Shown piece after piece: positions 7,085 to 14,966 of a stretch of DNA of 27,128 bases. A program made the translations under genes and the position numbers. Where the stretch lies: assembly GCA_934755305.1 (NCBI GenBank), contig CAKVLD010000042.1:1-27128 (forward strand). Reading direction: 5' to 3'. Source of the stretch: an uncultured Clostridium sp. GTDB lineage: Bacteria > Bacillota > Clostridia > Clostridiales > Clostridiaceae. Numbering within the stretch: the stretch's first letter is position 1; each line of letters begins with the position of its first letter. Under the pieces are notes generated by a model. The model saw only the letters and a program-made list of their open reading frames with translations, searched no databases and was not told the origin of the DNA.

Positions 7085-7723
7085 TTATATATCTATGTAT
7101 TTATGTCTCTTTAAGATAACTATATTGGGATAAGAACTATCTAATATATCTTCAGTATCTAATGTATCTACATAAAATTTAGGTTTGGATTTATTAAAAT
7201 ATAAAAAATCTTTTAAAGTATTTTTATAAGGTTCATTATAAGAAGATTTATAACACATAGGGATTATTATTTTAGGAGATAGTTTTTCTATTAATTTTGT
7301 TGAATCAAGATAGTTTAATGTTATATTTCCTTCTATAGGAACAAAGAGAATATCTATTTTTCCAGTCCTTAAAATTAAGTCATTATCAATAATATGTCCT
7401 AAATGTCCTAGATGACAAAGAATAAGATTATCAATATTGTAGGTAAAAAAGATATTTTCTCCTCTTTTAAGCCCCTTTATATTATCTGTATAAGAACTAT
7501 AACCTTTAATAGTTACATAATTATATTTAAATAAACCAATACAATCTATTAAGATATTTTTATTTTTTAAATAAGGATATGAAAAGTAATTTAGGGGTTT
7601 TTGACTAAAGGTTATTATGTTAACTTTTGAAGAGGTTATATTATCTAATGGATCAATTAAAATTTTATGTCCTAAGGAATCTTGTAGAGAAAAACAACTA
7701 TTTCCAAACCATTTTATAATCAT
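7085..7723 (-). CDS. MBL-fold hydrolase homologue lacking the HxHxDH motif
   Basis: The 212-residue protein has the opening of the small metallo-beta-lactamase-fold family (MIIKWFGNSCFSLQDSLGHKILIDPLDN) and its later landmarks (CHLGHLGH at 103-110, IIPMCYKS at 153-160). The central metal motif HxHxDH, expected after VNIITFS, is replaced by SQKPLNYFS at 40-48. HLGDLGH has become HLGHLGH (Asp to His107), and the PMHY His is Cys157. Most metal ligands are therefore gone, and the protein is unlikely to be a normal Zn-dependent hydrolase. AAAGGAG lies 8 nt before the ATG. It converges on the ferredoxin gene and diverges from ctsR across a long inverted repeat. Its actual role is unknown. Confidence 0.75.
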   Translation of the reverse strand: MIIKWFGNSCFSLQDSLGHKILIDPLDNITSSKVNIITFSQKPLNYFSYPYLKNKNILIDCIGLFKYNYVTIKGYSSYTDNIKGLKRGENIFFTYNIDNLILCHLGHLGHIIDNDLILRTGKIDILFVPIEGNITLNYLDSTKLIEKLSPKIIIPMCYKSSYNEPYKNTLKDFLYFNKSKPKFYVDTLDTEDILDSSYPNIVILKRHKYIDI

Positions 7724-7744
7724 AAAAAATCTCCTTTAATCATG

Positions 7745-7802
7745 TATTATTTATAGTTTGTGTAAATAATTGAATTTATATTTACATAAACTATAAATAA
7801 TA
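7745..7802. repeat. 24-bp inverted repeat in the divergent MBL/ctsR promoter region
   Basis: The arms 7745-7768 and 7779-7802 match as inverted repeats at 23 of 24 positions; the exception is G7760 opposite T7787, a G-U pair in + strand RNA. The spacer is 10 nt. The stem is very AT-rich and no T tract follows, so it does not look like an ordinary terminator. It lies 22 nt upstream of the MBL-fold start codon and just before the ctsR promoter. It could be an operator for a dimeric regulator or a hairpin in the MBL leader. Confidence 0.8.
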
Positions 7803-7805
7803 AAC

Positions 7806-7834
7806 TTGAAATAAGAAGTAATTAATATTAATAT
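7806..7834 (+). promoter_or_regulatory. Sigma-A-type promoter of the ctsR operon
   Basis: TTGAAA at 7806-7811 and TAATAT at 7829-7834 are separated by 17 nt. A second possible -10, TATAAT at 7839-7844, has no good -35. The expected start point is just upstream of the CtsR operator. Confidence 0.6.
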
Positions 7835-7848
7835 AAAATATAATACAA

Positions 7849-7865
7849 AGTCAAAGTAAGTCAAA
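7849..7865 (+). promoter_or_regulatory. CtsR operator
   Basis: A perfect heptad direct repeat, AGTCAAA-GTA-AGTCAAA, matches the known CtsR box (RGTCAAANNNRGTCAAA). It lies just downstream of the -10 region and 25 nt before the ctsR start codon, where bound CtsR would block transcription. This is direct sequence evidence for autoregulation of the operon. No second copy was found elsewhere in the window. Confidence 0.92.
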
Positions 7866-7890
7866 AACAGATGTTTAAGAAGGAGATATT

Positions 7891-8346
7891 ATGGCAAGAC
7901 TTTCTGATATAATAGAAGAATTTATTAAAAATTTACTTATAGAGAATGGTGGAAATCAAATTCAAATTCAAAGAAATGAATTAGCAGATCAGTTTAGATG
8001 TGCACCATCACAAATTAATTATGTATTAACTACTAGATTTACATATGAAAAAGGATATGTTATAGAAAGTAGACGAGGTGGCGGAGGATATATAGTAATA
8101 AAGCAAGTTACGTACAAGGGAGCCAATGAAAGGAATAATTTGATTTATCAAGTAATAGGTGATTCTATAACAAATAATGGTGCTGTAACTTTGCTTCAAA
8201 GTTTGTATGAATCAAAGTTAATAACTATTAGGGAACTAGAAATAATGAAGATGGCAGTAAATGATAGAACCTTATCATCAGCAGAAGAAAGAAATAAAGT
8301 AAGAGCAGATGTACTTAAGGGAATGCTTATGGCTATATTAGTTTAA
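7891..8346 (+). CDS. ctsR: CtsR, repressor of class III heat-shock genes
   Basis: CtsR is a dimeric winged-helix repressor of clp and related protein quality-control genes. At 151 residues it has the usual length. The N-terminal DNA-binding domain holds the recognition region CAPSQINYVLTTRFT (37-51), and the beta-wing carries RRGGGGYI at 61-68. The Gly-rich loop is the thermosensor, and Arg62 is the residue targeted in Bacillus by McsB. The C-terminal helical domain is intact. GAAGGAG precedes the ATG. It is the first gene of the ctsR-mcsA-mcsB-clpC operon and has a perfect CtsR box upstream. Because McsB here looks inactive, CtsR release probably depends on heat sensing or on McsA/ClpC. Confidence 0.97.
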   Translation: MARLSDIIEEFIKNLLIENGGNQIQIQRNELADQFRCAPSQINYVLTTRFTYEKGYVIESRRGGGGYIVIKQVTYKGANERNNLIYQVIGDSITNNGAVTLLQSLYESKLITIRELEIMKMAVNDRTLSSAEERNKVRADVLKGMLMAILV

Positions 8347-8359
8347 GGGGGAAAATATA

Positions 8360-8893
8360 ATGCTTTGTGAAAGATGTAAAAAAAATGAGGCTAAGGTCCA
8401 TATAATCAAGATTATTAATGGAGAGAAGTCTGAAACATTATTATGTGAAAAATGTGCAAAAGAATTAACTGAGGTTCCTTTTGATAATAAATTTATACCA
8501 GATAATAAAATAACTTTTCAAAATATATTAAGTGGCTTTTTTGAAACTTTAGATAAAGGAAATAAGAATCAAAAAATAGAAGTTGTTTGTAAAAGTTGCG
8601 GGTTAACTTATTCTGAATTTAAGAAAAATGGCAAGTTAGGATGTAGCAATTGCTATAAAAGTTTTCAAGATTTATTAAAGTCAAGAATAAAGAGGATACA
8701 AGGGGATACAGAACATATAGGAAAAATACCTAAAAGAGAAAGTAATGAGGTAATTCAAAGAAAAAGGATTAATAAGTTAAAAGAGGAATTACAACAAGCC
8801 ATTATAAAGGAAGAATATGAAGAAGCAGCAGTTATAAGAGATAAAATAAAACTATTAGAATCGGCAAGAGGGGGAAAAACTACAAATGAATAA
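8360..8893 (+). CDS. mcsA: McsA, zinc-finger partner of McsB
   Basis: The 177-residue protein normally binds and activates McsB and takes part in stress tolerance. Two four-Cys zinc sites are visible: Cys3/6 with Cys29/32, and Cys77/80 with Cys95/98. A UVR-type helical hairpin near 138-168 (RKRINKLKEELQQAIIKEEYEEAAVIRDKI) resembles the one in ClpC and UvrB. The gene starts 13 nt after ctsR with TAAGGGGG. Its last 8 nt overlap mcsB, so the two are translationally coupled. All zinc ligands are intact, in contrast to the degraded McsB next to it. Confidence 0.95.
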   Translation: MLCERCKKNEAKVHIIKIINGEKSETLLCEKCAKELTEVPFDNKFIPDNKITFQNILSGFFETLDKGNKNQKIEVVCKSCGLTYSEFKKNGKLGCSNCYKSFQDLLKSRIKRIQGDTEHIGKIPKRESNEVIQRKRINKLKEELQQAIIKEEYEEAAVIRDKIKLLESARGGKTTNE

Positions 8894-9902
8894 TTGGATA
8901 GAATATGATACTATAGCTGAAGATATAGTTATTAGTAGTAAGGTATGGTTAGTTAGAAACTTCAGAGATTCTTTATTTACAGATAAGATGAAGGTTCAAG
9001 ATGCTAGAGATAATGTAGAAAAGATATTTAATATACTATTAAGTAAAGCTGTTGAAGAAGAATTAACCCTTATAAAATTATGGGAAACTGATAGTGATAT
9101 TATAAATATATATTTAGAGAGACAACTTATAACTAAAGAGTTAGTAGAAAGAAAAGAGAAAAGTGCTTTTATTATTAATAAAGATGAAACTTTATCTATA
9201 ATGATAAATGAAGAAGATAATTTAAGAATACAATGTATAGTAGGAGGTTTAAACTTAAAACAAGCTTATGATTATATAGATAAAATCGATAATTATATTG
9301 AAGAAGATATATCTTATGCTTTTAGTGAAAATTTAGGATATTTAACTTCATCTATACTAAATGTAGGAACTGGATTTAAAGCTTCTGTTATGATTCATTT
9401 ACCTGCGATAACTATAAAAAACGAGTTAAAAAATATTGCAGATGGCCTAACTAAGGTTGGTATGAATATAGAATCTTTATATACTGAAGAAGGAAAATCT
9501 GTAGGAAATATATATGAGGTATCTAATCAACTTACTCTAGGAGTAAAGGAAGAGGATGTAATTAGAAACTTAGAAGGAATAATAGATAATATTATTTCAG
9601 AAGAGAATAACTTTAGAGAATTATTTAATAAAAAAAATAAATATGAACTAGAAGATAAAATATTTAGGGCATATGGTATTTTGAAAAATGCAAGGTTACT
9701 TAAAGGAAAAGAAATTTTAGAGTTATTATCATATATTAGGTTGGGGACTGAGATGTCTTTAATAGAAATAAATAAAAGTATATTAAACAAATTACTAGTT
9801 AATACTAGGCGACTAGTTATAAAAACAAGCTTAATAGATGAGTCCAATACTGTACAAGAAGAATTATATAGAGCTAAAATAGTAAAGGATATATTAGTAT
9901 AA
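8886..9902 (+). CDS. mcsB: McsB homologue, probable inactive protein-arginine kinase
   Basis: The 338-residue protein belongs to the phosphagen-kinase fold. Functional McsB phosphorylates arginines, marking proteins for ClpCP. The fold landmarks remain: MINEEDNLRIQC at 106-117, GYLTS...NVGTG at 151-163, and ASVMIHLPA at 166-174. The catalytic set is lost. SSRIRLARN, whose arginines hold ATP phosphates, is SSKVWLVRN at 17-25. The His of NEEDH is Asn112. The catalytic Cys of TSCPTN is Ser156 in TSSILN. RASVM is KASVM at 165-169. The Arg before YGEGS is Glu196. The C-terminal RDxxRA phosphoarginine-binding motif reads EELYRA. The frame is open throughout, so this is divergence rather than a broken gene. 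It overlaps mcsA and lies 21 nt before clpC. It may still act as an adaptor. Confidence 0.92.
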   Translation: MNNWIEYDTIAEDIVISSKVWLVRNFRDSLFTDKMKVQDARDNVEKIFNILLSKAVEEELTLIKLWETDSDIINIYLERQLITKELVERKEKSAFIINKDETLSIMINEEDNLRIQCIVGGLNLKQAYDYIDKIDNYIEEDISYAFSENLGYLTSSILNVGTGFKASVMIHLPAITIKNELKNIADGLTKVGMNIESLYTEEGKSVGNIYEVSNQLTLGVKEEDVIRNLEGIIDNIISEENNFRELFNKKNKYELEDKIFRAYGILKNARLLKGKEILELLSYIRLGTEMSLIEINKSILNKLLVNTRRLVIKTSLIDESNTVQEELYRAKIVKDILV

Positions 9903-9923
9903 GAGGTTTGGGAGGTGTTTGTT

Positions 9924-12380
9924 ATGCCATATGGTAGGTTTACAGAGAGAGCACAAACAGTAATAATGGGGGCTCAAAAAGAGTCACAAAAGTTTAAACA
10001 TGGTTATATAGGGACTGAACATATATTACTTGGTATCATTGAAGAAGGTGGAGAAGCTAGCAAGCTTTTAAACAAATATGATATAGATATTGATTCGGTT
10101 AGTGAACTCGTTGAAGATTATTTGGGATTTGGAGAAGTGTTAATGCCAAAAGGAGAATTATTGTTAACTCCTAGAACAAAGAGACTTTTTGATGAAAGTT
10201 TTAATGCGGCTAAGGAATTAGGACATAAGTATGTTAGCCCTGAACATCTATTATTAGCATTAATTAATGAACAAGAGGGTGTAGCTTACACTATATTAAG
10301 TAAATTAAATTTAAATTTTAATGATTTAAAAAAAGAATTATTAGTTATTTTATCTGGTAAAAATGTTGATCAAGTAGTGGATGGAAATAGTAAAACAAAT
10401 AAAGATAATAAAACACCTTTACTTGATCAATATAGCAGAGATTTAACAAAATATGCTGAAGAGGGAAATTTAGATCCAGTAATAGGAAGAGATTTGGAAA
10501 CGCAAAGAGTTTTAGAGATTCTTTGCAGAAGAATAAAAAATAACCCTTGTTTAATAGGGGAACCAGGAGTTGGTAAGACAGCTGTTATAGAAGGATTAGC
10601 TCAAAGAATAGTAGAGGGTAACATACCTGAAATATTAAAAGATAAAAGAGTATATTCTTTGGATTTAAGTGGTATGATTGCTGGAGCTAAATATAGAGGG
10701 GAATTTGAAGAAAGATTAAAGAAAGTTATGGAAGAAATCAAAAATAATAAAAATATTATTATTTTCATTGATGAGATTCATACTATTGTAGGAGCAGGTG
10801 GAGCAGAAGGCGCTATAGATGCATCAAATATATTAAAACCTTCATTAGCTAGGGGAGAAATACAATGTATAGGAGCTACAACTATAGATGAATATAGAAA
10901 ACATATTGAAAAGGATGTAGCGTTAGAAAGAAGATTCCAACCAATTATGGTAGGAGAACCAACTAAGGAAGAAACATTAAATATATTAGTAGGACTTAGA
11001 GATAAATATGAAGCTCACCATAGAGTTAAGATATCAGATGAAGCATTAGAAGCAGCAGTTGAATTATCTGATAGATATATAAGTGATAGATTTATGCCTG
11101 ATAAGGCTATTGATCTTATGGATGAGGCAGCATCTAAAATAAGAATAGAAAATTTAGTAGCACCGCCTGATTTAAAGGAAATTGAACTAGATATAGATGA
11201 TTTGATAAAAGAGAAAGAAGAGGCTATAAGAGTTCAAAATTTTGAAAAAGCAGCTACTTTAAGAGATAATGAAAAAGAATTAAAAGAAAAGCTTGATAAT
11301 TTAAAAAGAGATTGGAGTACCCAAAGCTCAGTGCAAGTGTTAACGGTTAGGAGAGAACATATAGCAAGTGTAGTAGCAGCATGGACTAAAATACCTGTAG
11401 AGAGGCTTACCGAAAAAGAGAGTGATAGACTTCTAAAGTTAGAAGAAACTCTCCATAAGAGAGTTATAGGACAATCAGAAGCAGTAAGGGCTGTAGCACA
11501 AGCTGTAAGAAGAGCTAGGGTAGGGCTTAGAGATGAAAAAAGGCCGATAGGTTCGTTTATATTCCTTGGTCCAACTGGTGTAGGAAAAACGGAGCTTTGT
11601 AAAGCGTTAGCAGAAGCTATGTTTGCGGATGAAAATAGTATTATTAGAATTGATATGTCAGAATATATGGAGAAACATTCAGTATCAAGACTTATAGGAG
11701 CTCCTCCAGGATATGTAGGATTTGATGAAGGGGGGCAATTAACGGAAGCAGTTAGAAGAAAGCCTTATTCAGTAATATTATTAGATGAGATAGAAAAAGC
11801 TCATCCAGATATTTTTAATATATTACTTCAAATTATGGAAGATGGTAGATTGACAGATGGTAAGGGTAAGTTAGTAAACTTTAAAAATACCATTATTATA
11901 ATGACATCCAATGTTGGCGCACATTCTATTAAAAAACAAAAAACAGTAGGTTTTGCAGCTAATGTAGAATCAAATTCTGATTATGAAAAAATGAAAGAAA
12001 ATATAATGGAAGAGCTTAAAAAGAACTTTAGACCAGAATTTCTAAATAGAATAGATGATACAATAGTATTCCATAAATTAAGTGAAGATAATATGTTAGA
12101 TATAGTAGATTTAATGTTAAAATCTATGGTAGGAAAACTAAAAGGAAATAACCTGAATGTAAAGTTTAGAGAAGGATGTAAAAAGTTCTTATTAGATAAA
12201 GGAATTGATTTAGATTATGGTGCAAGACCATTAAGAAGAGTGATCACTAAAGAAATTGAGGATAGATTAAGTGAAGAACTTTTAAAAGGTACTGTAAATA
12301 TAGGTGATAGTATAGAAGTATCGGTTGGAGATGATAAACTTATATTCAGTGAAATAAAAGAAAGAGAAGAAGTGTTGTAA
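9924..12380 (+). CDS. clpC: ClpC, Hsp100 ATPase of the ClpCP protease
   Basis: The 818-residue AAA+ unfoldase feeds proteins to ClpP. The N-terminal double Clp_N repeat (1-140) keeps the GTEH of its phosphoarginine pocket near 30-33; the second repeat reads SPEH. AAA-1 has GEPGVGKT at 212-219 and FIDEIH near 283. The middle domain holds a UVR hairpin (about 427-459), a mark of ClpC. AAA-2 has GPTGVGKT at 549-556 and ILLDEIEKAH near 618-627, then the VGF loop at 675-677 that docks ClpP. The start is ATG 9924 with GGGAGG 8 nt upstream. An in-frame GTG at 9915 overlaps that ribosome site and is rejected. All ATPase motifs are intact. It is the last gene of the operon and is followed by a terminator. 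Confidence 0.97.
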   Translation: MPYGRFTERAQTVIMGAQKESQKFKHGYIGTEHILLGIIEEGGEASKLLNKYDIDIDSVSELVEDYLGFGEVLMPKGELLLTPRTKRLFDESFNAAKELGHKYVSPEHLLLALINEQEGVAYTILSKLNLNFNDLKKELLVILSGKNVDQVVDGNSKTNKDNKTPLLDQYSRDLTKYAEEGNLDPVIGRDLETQRVLEILCRRIKNNPCLIGEPGVGKTAVIEGLAQRIVEGNIPEILKDKRVYSLDLSGMIAGAKYRGEFEERLKKVMEEIKNNKNIIIFIDEIHTIVGAGGAEGAIDASNILKPSLARGEIQCIGATTIDEYRKHIEKDVALERRFQPIMVGEPTKEETLNILVGLRDKYEAHHRVKISDEALEAAVELSDRYISDRFMPDKAIDLMDEAASKIRIENLVAPPDLKEIELDIDDLIKEKEEAIRVQNFEKAATLRDNEKELKEKLDNLKRDWSTQSSVQVLTVRREHIASVVAAWTKIPVERLTEKESDRLLKLEETLHKRVIGQSEAVRAVAQAVRRARVGLRDEKRPIGSFIFLGPTGVGKTELCKALAEAMFADENSIIRIDMSEYMEKHSVSRLIGAPPGYVGFDEGGQLTEAVRRKPYSVILLDEIEKAHPDIFNILLQIMEDGRLTDGKGKLVNFKNTIIIMTSNVGAHSIKKQKTVGFAANVESNSDYEKMKENIMEELKKNFRPEFLNRIDDTIVFHKLSEDNMLDIVDLMLKSMVGKLKGNNLNVKFREGCKKFLLDKGIDLDYGARPLRRVITKEIEDRLSEELLKGTVNIGDSIEVSVGDDKLIFSEIKEREEVL

Positions 12381-12385
12381 TTAAA

Positions 12386-12420
12386 AAATACCTAGTAGTT
12401 TAAAGCTATTAGGTATTTTT
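12386..12420 (+). terminator. Terminator of the ctsR-clpC operon
   Basis: A 13-bp stem (12386-12398 with 12406-12418, one G-U pair) has a 7-nt loop and ends in a T run. It begins 5 nt after clpC. Confidence 0.9.
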
Positions 12421-12466
12421 ATTAATAAGAGGAGTTTAATATTAAGTAATAATTATTATTAATTTA

Positions 12467-12475
12467 TGATAAAAT
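12467..12475 (+). promoter_or_regulatory. Candidate extended -10 promoter of trxB-gapN
   Basis: TGA-TAAAAT is an extended -10 about 30 nt before trxB, in the gap after the clpC terminator where a promoter is needed. No good -35 is present. Confidence 0.45.
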
Positions 12476-12498
12476 AATATAAAAGCTTAAAAGGAGAA

Positions 12499-13431
12499 AT
12501 GATTGTGAATAAAGAAGTGAAAAATATAGATTTGGTTATTTTAGGTGGAGGACCAGCTGGGTTAACAGCAGCAATATATGCAGCACGAGCTAGAATGAGT
12601 ATGATAGTTTTAGAAAATGCATTTGTAGGTGGGCAAGTCAGAAACAGTTATGTAATAGAAAATTACCCTGGATTTAAAGAGATAAAAGGCTCTGAGTTAG
12701 CTGATAAAATTCAAGAACAAGCTGAAGGTGTTGGGGCTATAATTGATGAGTTTGATCCAGTTATAAATATAAAACTAACTGATGATGAAAAGATAATAGA
12801 AACTGAAACATATATATATATAACAAAAACAGTTATATTAGCAACAGGTGCTACACCAAAAAAATTACCTATAAAAAATGAAGCTAAATTCTCTGGTAAG
12901 GGAATTCATTACTGTGCAGTTTGCGATGGTGCTATGTATACAGACAAAGTTGTAGCTGTTGTTGGAGGTGGAAATGCGGCTTTAGAAGAATCGATGTTTT
13001 TATCAAAATTTGCAAAGAAGGTCTATATATTTAGAAGATATGATTACTTTAGAGGTGAAAAATCAGTTCTTGAAGAAGTAAATAATAATTCTAAAATAGA
13101 AATCATGTATAATACTGACCTAATAAATGTGGAAGGAGCTGAGTTTGTAAATAAGGCAATATTAAAGAATCTTGAAACAGGCGAAATTGAAGAAGTTGAA
13201 GTAGATGGAGTATTTGGATATATAGGAACAGAACCAAAGACTGATGAATTTAAGAAGTACATTGATCTAAATAAAAATGGGTATATTATAACTGATGAAC
13301 TAATGAGAACTAATGTACCTGGTGTATTTGCAGCAGGAGATGTTAGAGATAAAGTATATAGACAAATAACTACAGCTGTAGCAGATGGTACTATAGCGGC
13401 ATTAGAGTCAGAAAAATATATTAATAAATAG
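12499..13431 (+). CDS. trxB: Thioredoxin reductase
   Basis: The low-molecular-weight flavoprotein passes electrons from NADPH through FAD to a CxxC pair and on to thioredoxin. It has about 310 residues. FAD binding is by GGGPAG at 16-21, the redox pair is Cys139/Cys142 in CAVCDG, the second dinucleotide site is GGGNAA at 156-161, and the C-terminal FAD motif is GVFAAGDVR. The NADPH phosphate motif (family HRRxxxR) reads FRRYDYFR, so the arginines are kept. AAGGAG lies only 2 nt before the ATG at 12499 but 8 nt before an in-frame GTG at 12505, which may be the true start. gapN follows 29 nt later, so the two probably form one transcript. No thioredoxin gene is in the window. Confidence 0.93.
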   Translation: MIVNKEVKNIDLVILGGGPAGLTAAIYAARARMSMIVLENAFVGGQVRNSYVIENYPGFKEIKGSELADKIQEQAEGVGAIIDEFDPVINIKLTDDEKIIETETYIYITKTVILATGATPKKLPIKNEAKFSGKGIHYCAVCDGAMYTDKVVAVVGGGNAALEESMFLSKFAKKVYIFRRYDYFRGEKSVLEEVNNNSKIEIMYNTDLINVEGAEFVNKAILKNLETGEIEEVEVDGVFGYIGTEPKTDEFKKYIDLNKNGYIITDELMRTNVPGVFAAGDVRDKVYRQITTAVADGTIAALESEKYINK

Positions 13432-13460
13432 TTTTTAGTTACAAATGTTGAGGTGGTAGT

Positions 13461-14924
13461 ATGTTTAGCAATTTGAAGGACGAAGATAAAGTATATAGAA
13501 ATTTAATCGGTGGAGATTGGATTATTGCTGATGATAGTAAACTTATAGAAATTAAATCACCAGTGGATGGTAGATTAGTTGGAAAAGTTAGTGCTATGAA
13601 TACAGCAGAAGTTGACAAAGCAGTAAGAATTGCTAAAAAGGCTCAATTAGAATGGAGAGCAGTACCATTAAGTGAAAAAGCAGAGATTCTTCATAGAGCA
13701 GCTAGCATATTGGAAAATAACATTGAAGAAATATCTTGGATAATAATGAGAGAAGTTGGTAAGGACAAAAAAAGTGCTATGTCAGAAGTAGAAAGGACTG
13801 CAGATTTTATCAGATTTACAGCAGATGCAGCTAAAAATTTGGTAGGAGAAAGTCTACCAGGTGAGAGTTTTCCAGGATATAAAAGAGGAAAGATATCTAT
13901 AGTAAAAAGAGAACCAGTAGGAGTTGTATTAGCTATATCTCCTTTTAATTATCCATTAAATTTAGCAGCATCAAAAATAGCACCAGCTTTAATGGCTGGT
14001 AATTCTGTAGTATTTAAGCCTGCTACTCAAGGAAGTATAACAGGGATACATCTAACAAAGGTATTTGAGGAAGCAGGAATACCAAATGGAGTTATCAATT
14101 CTATAACTGGAAAAGGTAGTGAAATTGGAGATCATATAATTACTCATCCGGAAATTGATTTTATTAACTTTACTGGTAGTACACAAGTAGGCCAAAGAAT
14201 ATCTAAACTTGTTTCAATGGTGCCATTATTAATGGAGTTAGGTGGTAAAGATGCTGCGATAGTATTAGAAGATGCAGATTTAGAATTAGTAGCAAATAAT
14301 ATTGTATCAGGAGCATTTGCGTATTCAGGACAAAGATGTACAGCTGTAAAGAGAATATTAGCTGTAGAGAAAGTTGCTGATAAGTTAGTTGATATATTAA
14401 AGAAAAAGATAGAAAAATTAAAGATAGGAAATCCTTTAGAAGAAAATGTTGATATAGTTCCATTAATTGATGAGAAATCAGCAGATTTTGTGGAAGATAT
14501 TATAAGGGATGCTAGAAATAAAGGTGCTACTCTTATAATAGGAGGTACTAGAGAAGGCAATACTATATATCCAACATTATTTGATAATGTAACAGAAGAT
14601 ATGAGATTAGCTTGGGAAGAACCTTTTGGACCAGTATTACCAATTATAAGGGTTAAAGATAAAGATGATGCCATTAAAATAGCAAATGAATCTGAATATG
14701 GACTTCAAAGTTCTGTGTTTACAAGAAATATTAATGATGCATTTTATGTTGCAGATAAGCTAGAAGTTGGAACGGTTCAAATTAATAATAAAACAGAAAG
14801 AGGCCCAGACCACTTTCCATTCTTAGGAGTAAAAGCATCAGGTTTTGGAACACAAGGAATTAAGTATTCTATAGAAGCTATGTCTAGACCTAAAGCTATA
14901 GTAATAAATACTGCTAACAAATAA
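13461..14924 (+). CDS. gapN: NADP-dependent non-phosphorylating glyceraldehyde-3-phosphate dehydrogenase
   Basis: GapN oxidises glyceraldehyde-3-phosphate to 3-phosphoglycerate with NADP, giving NADPH but bypassing one ATP of glycolysis. At 487 residues it is a complete aldehyde dehydrogenase. The catalytic Cys293 is in SGQRCTAVKR and the general base Glu259 in ELGGKD. The NADP site has PFNYPLN near 161-167 and FTGSTQVG at 237-244. The C-terminal stretch KTERGPDHFPFLGVK...QGIKYSIEAMSRPK is characteristic of GapN rather than other aldehyde dehydrogenases. GAGGTGG precedes the ATG. Its pairing with trxB suggests a shared link to NADPH supply, which is inference. Confidence 0.95.
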   Translation: MFSNLKDEDKVYRNLIGGDWIIADDSKLIEIKSPVDGRLVGKVSAMNTAEVDKAVRIAKKAQLEWRAVPLSEKAEILHRAASILENNIEEISWIIMREVGKDKKSAMSEVERTADFIRFTADAAKNLVGESLPGESFPGYKRGKISIVKREPVGVVLAISPFNYPLNLAASKIAPALMAGNSVVFKPATQGSITGIHLTKVFEEAGIPNGVINSITGKGSEIGDHIITHPEIDFINFTGSTQVGQRISKLVSMVPLLMELGGKDAAIVLEDADLELVANNIVSGAFAYSGQRCTAVKRILAVEKVADKLVDILKKKIEKLKIGNPLEENVDIVPLIDEKSADFVEDIIRDARNKGATLIIGGTREGNTIYPTLFDNVTEDMRLAWEEPFGPVLPIIRVKDKDDAIKIANESEYGLQSSVFTRNINDAFYVADKLEVGTVQINNKTERGPDHFPFLGVKASGFGTQGIKYSIEAMSRPKAIVINTANK

Positions 14925-14929
14925 ATTTA

Positions 14930-14963
14930 AAAAGGACTACGGTAAACATCGTAGTCCTTTTAA
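14930..14963. terminator. Bidirectional terminator between gapN and glutaredoxin
   Basis: A perfect 12-bp stem (AAAAGGACTACG with CGTAGTCCTTTT) with an 8-nt loop has T runs on both strands. It ends 4 nt before the stop codon of the convergent glutaredoxin gene and can serve both genes. Confidence 0.92.
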
Positions 14964-14966
14964 TCT

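Noticed and set aside
9527..9847. 106-codon minus-strand frame inside mcsB
   Set aside because: No ribosome site and no recognisable motif; it mirrors the codon pattern of mcsB. Shadow frame.
9915..9923. GTG start for clpC nine bases before the ATG
   Set aside because: The GTG overlaps the GGGAGGTG ribosome site, and the family N-terminus fits MPYGRFTERAQ from the ATG at 9924.
14144..14674. 176-codon open frame on the minus strand inside gapN
   Set aside because: It lies wholly opposite a strongly supported aldehyde dehydrogenase gene, has no ribosome site and a Ser/Ile-rich shadow composition. Antisense artefact.
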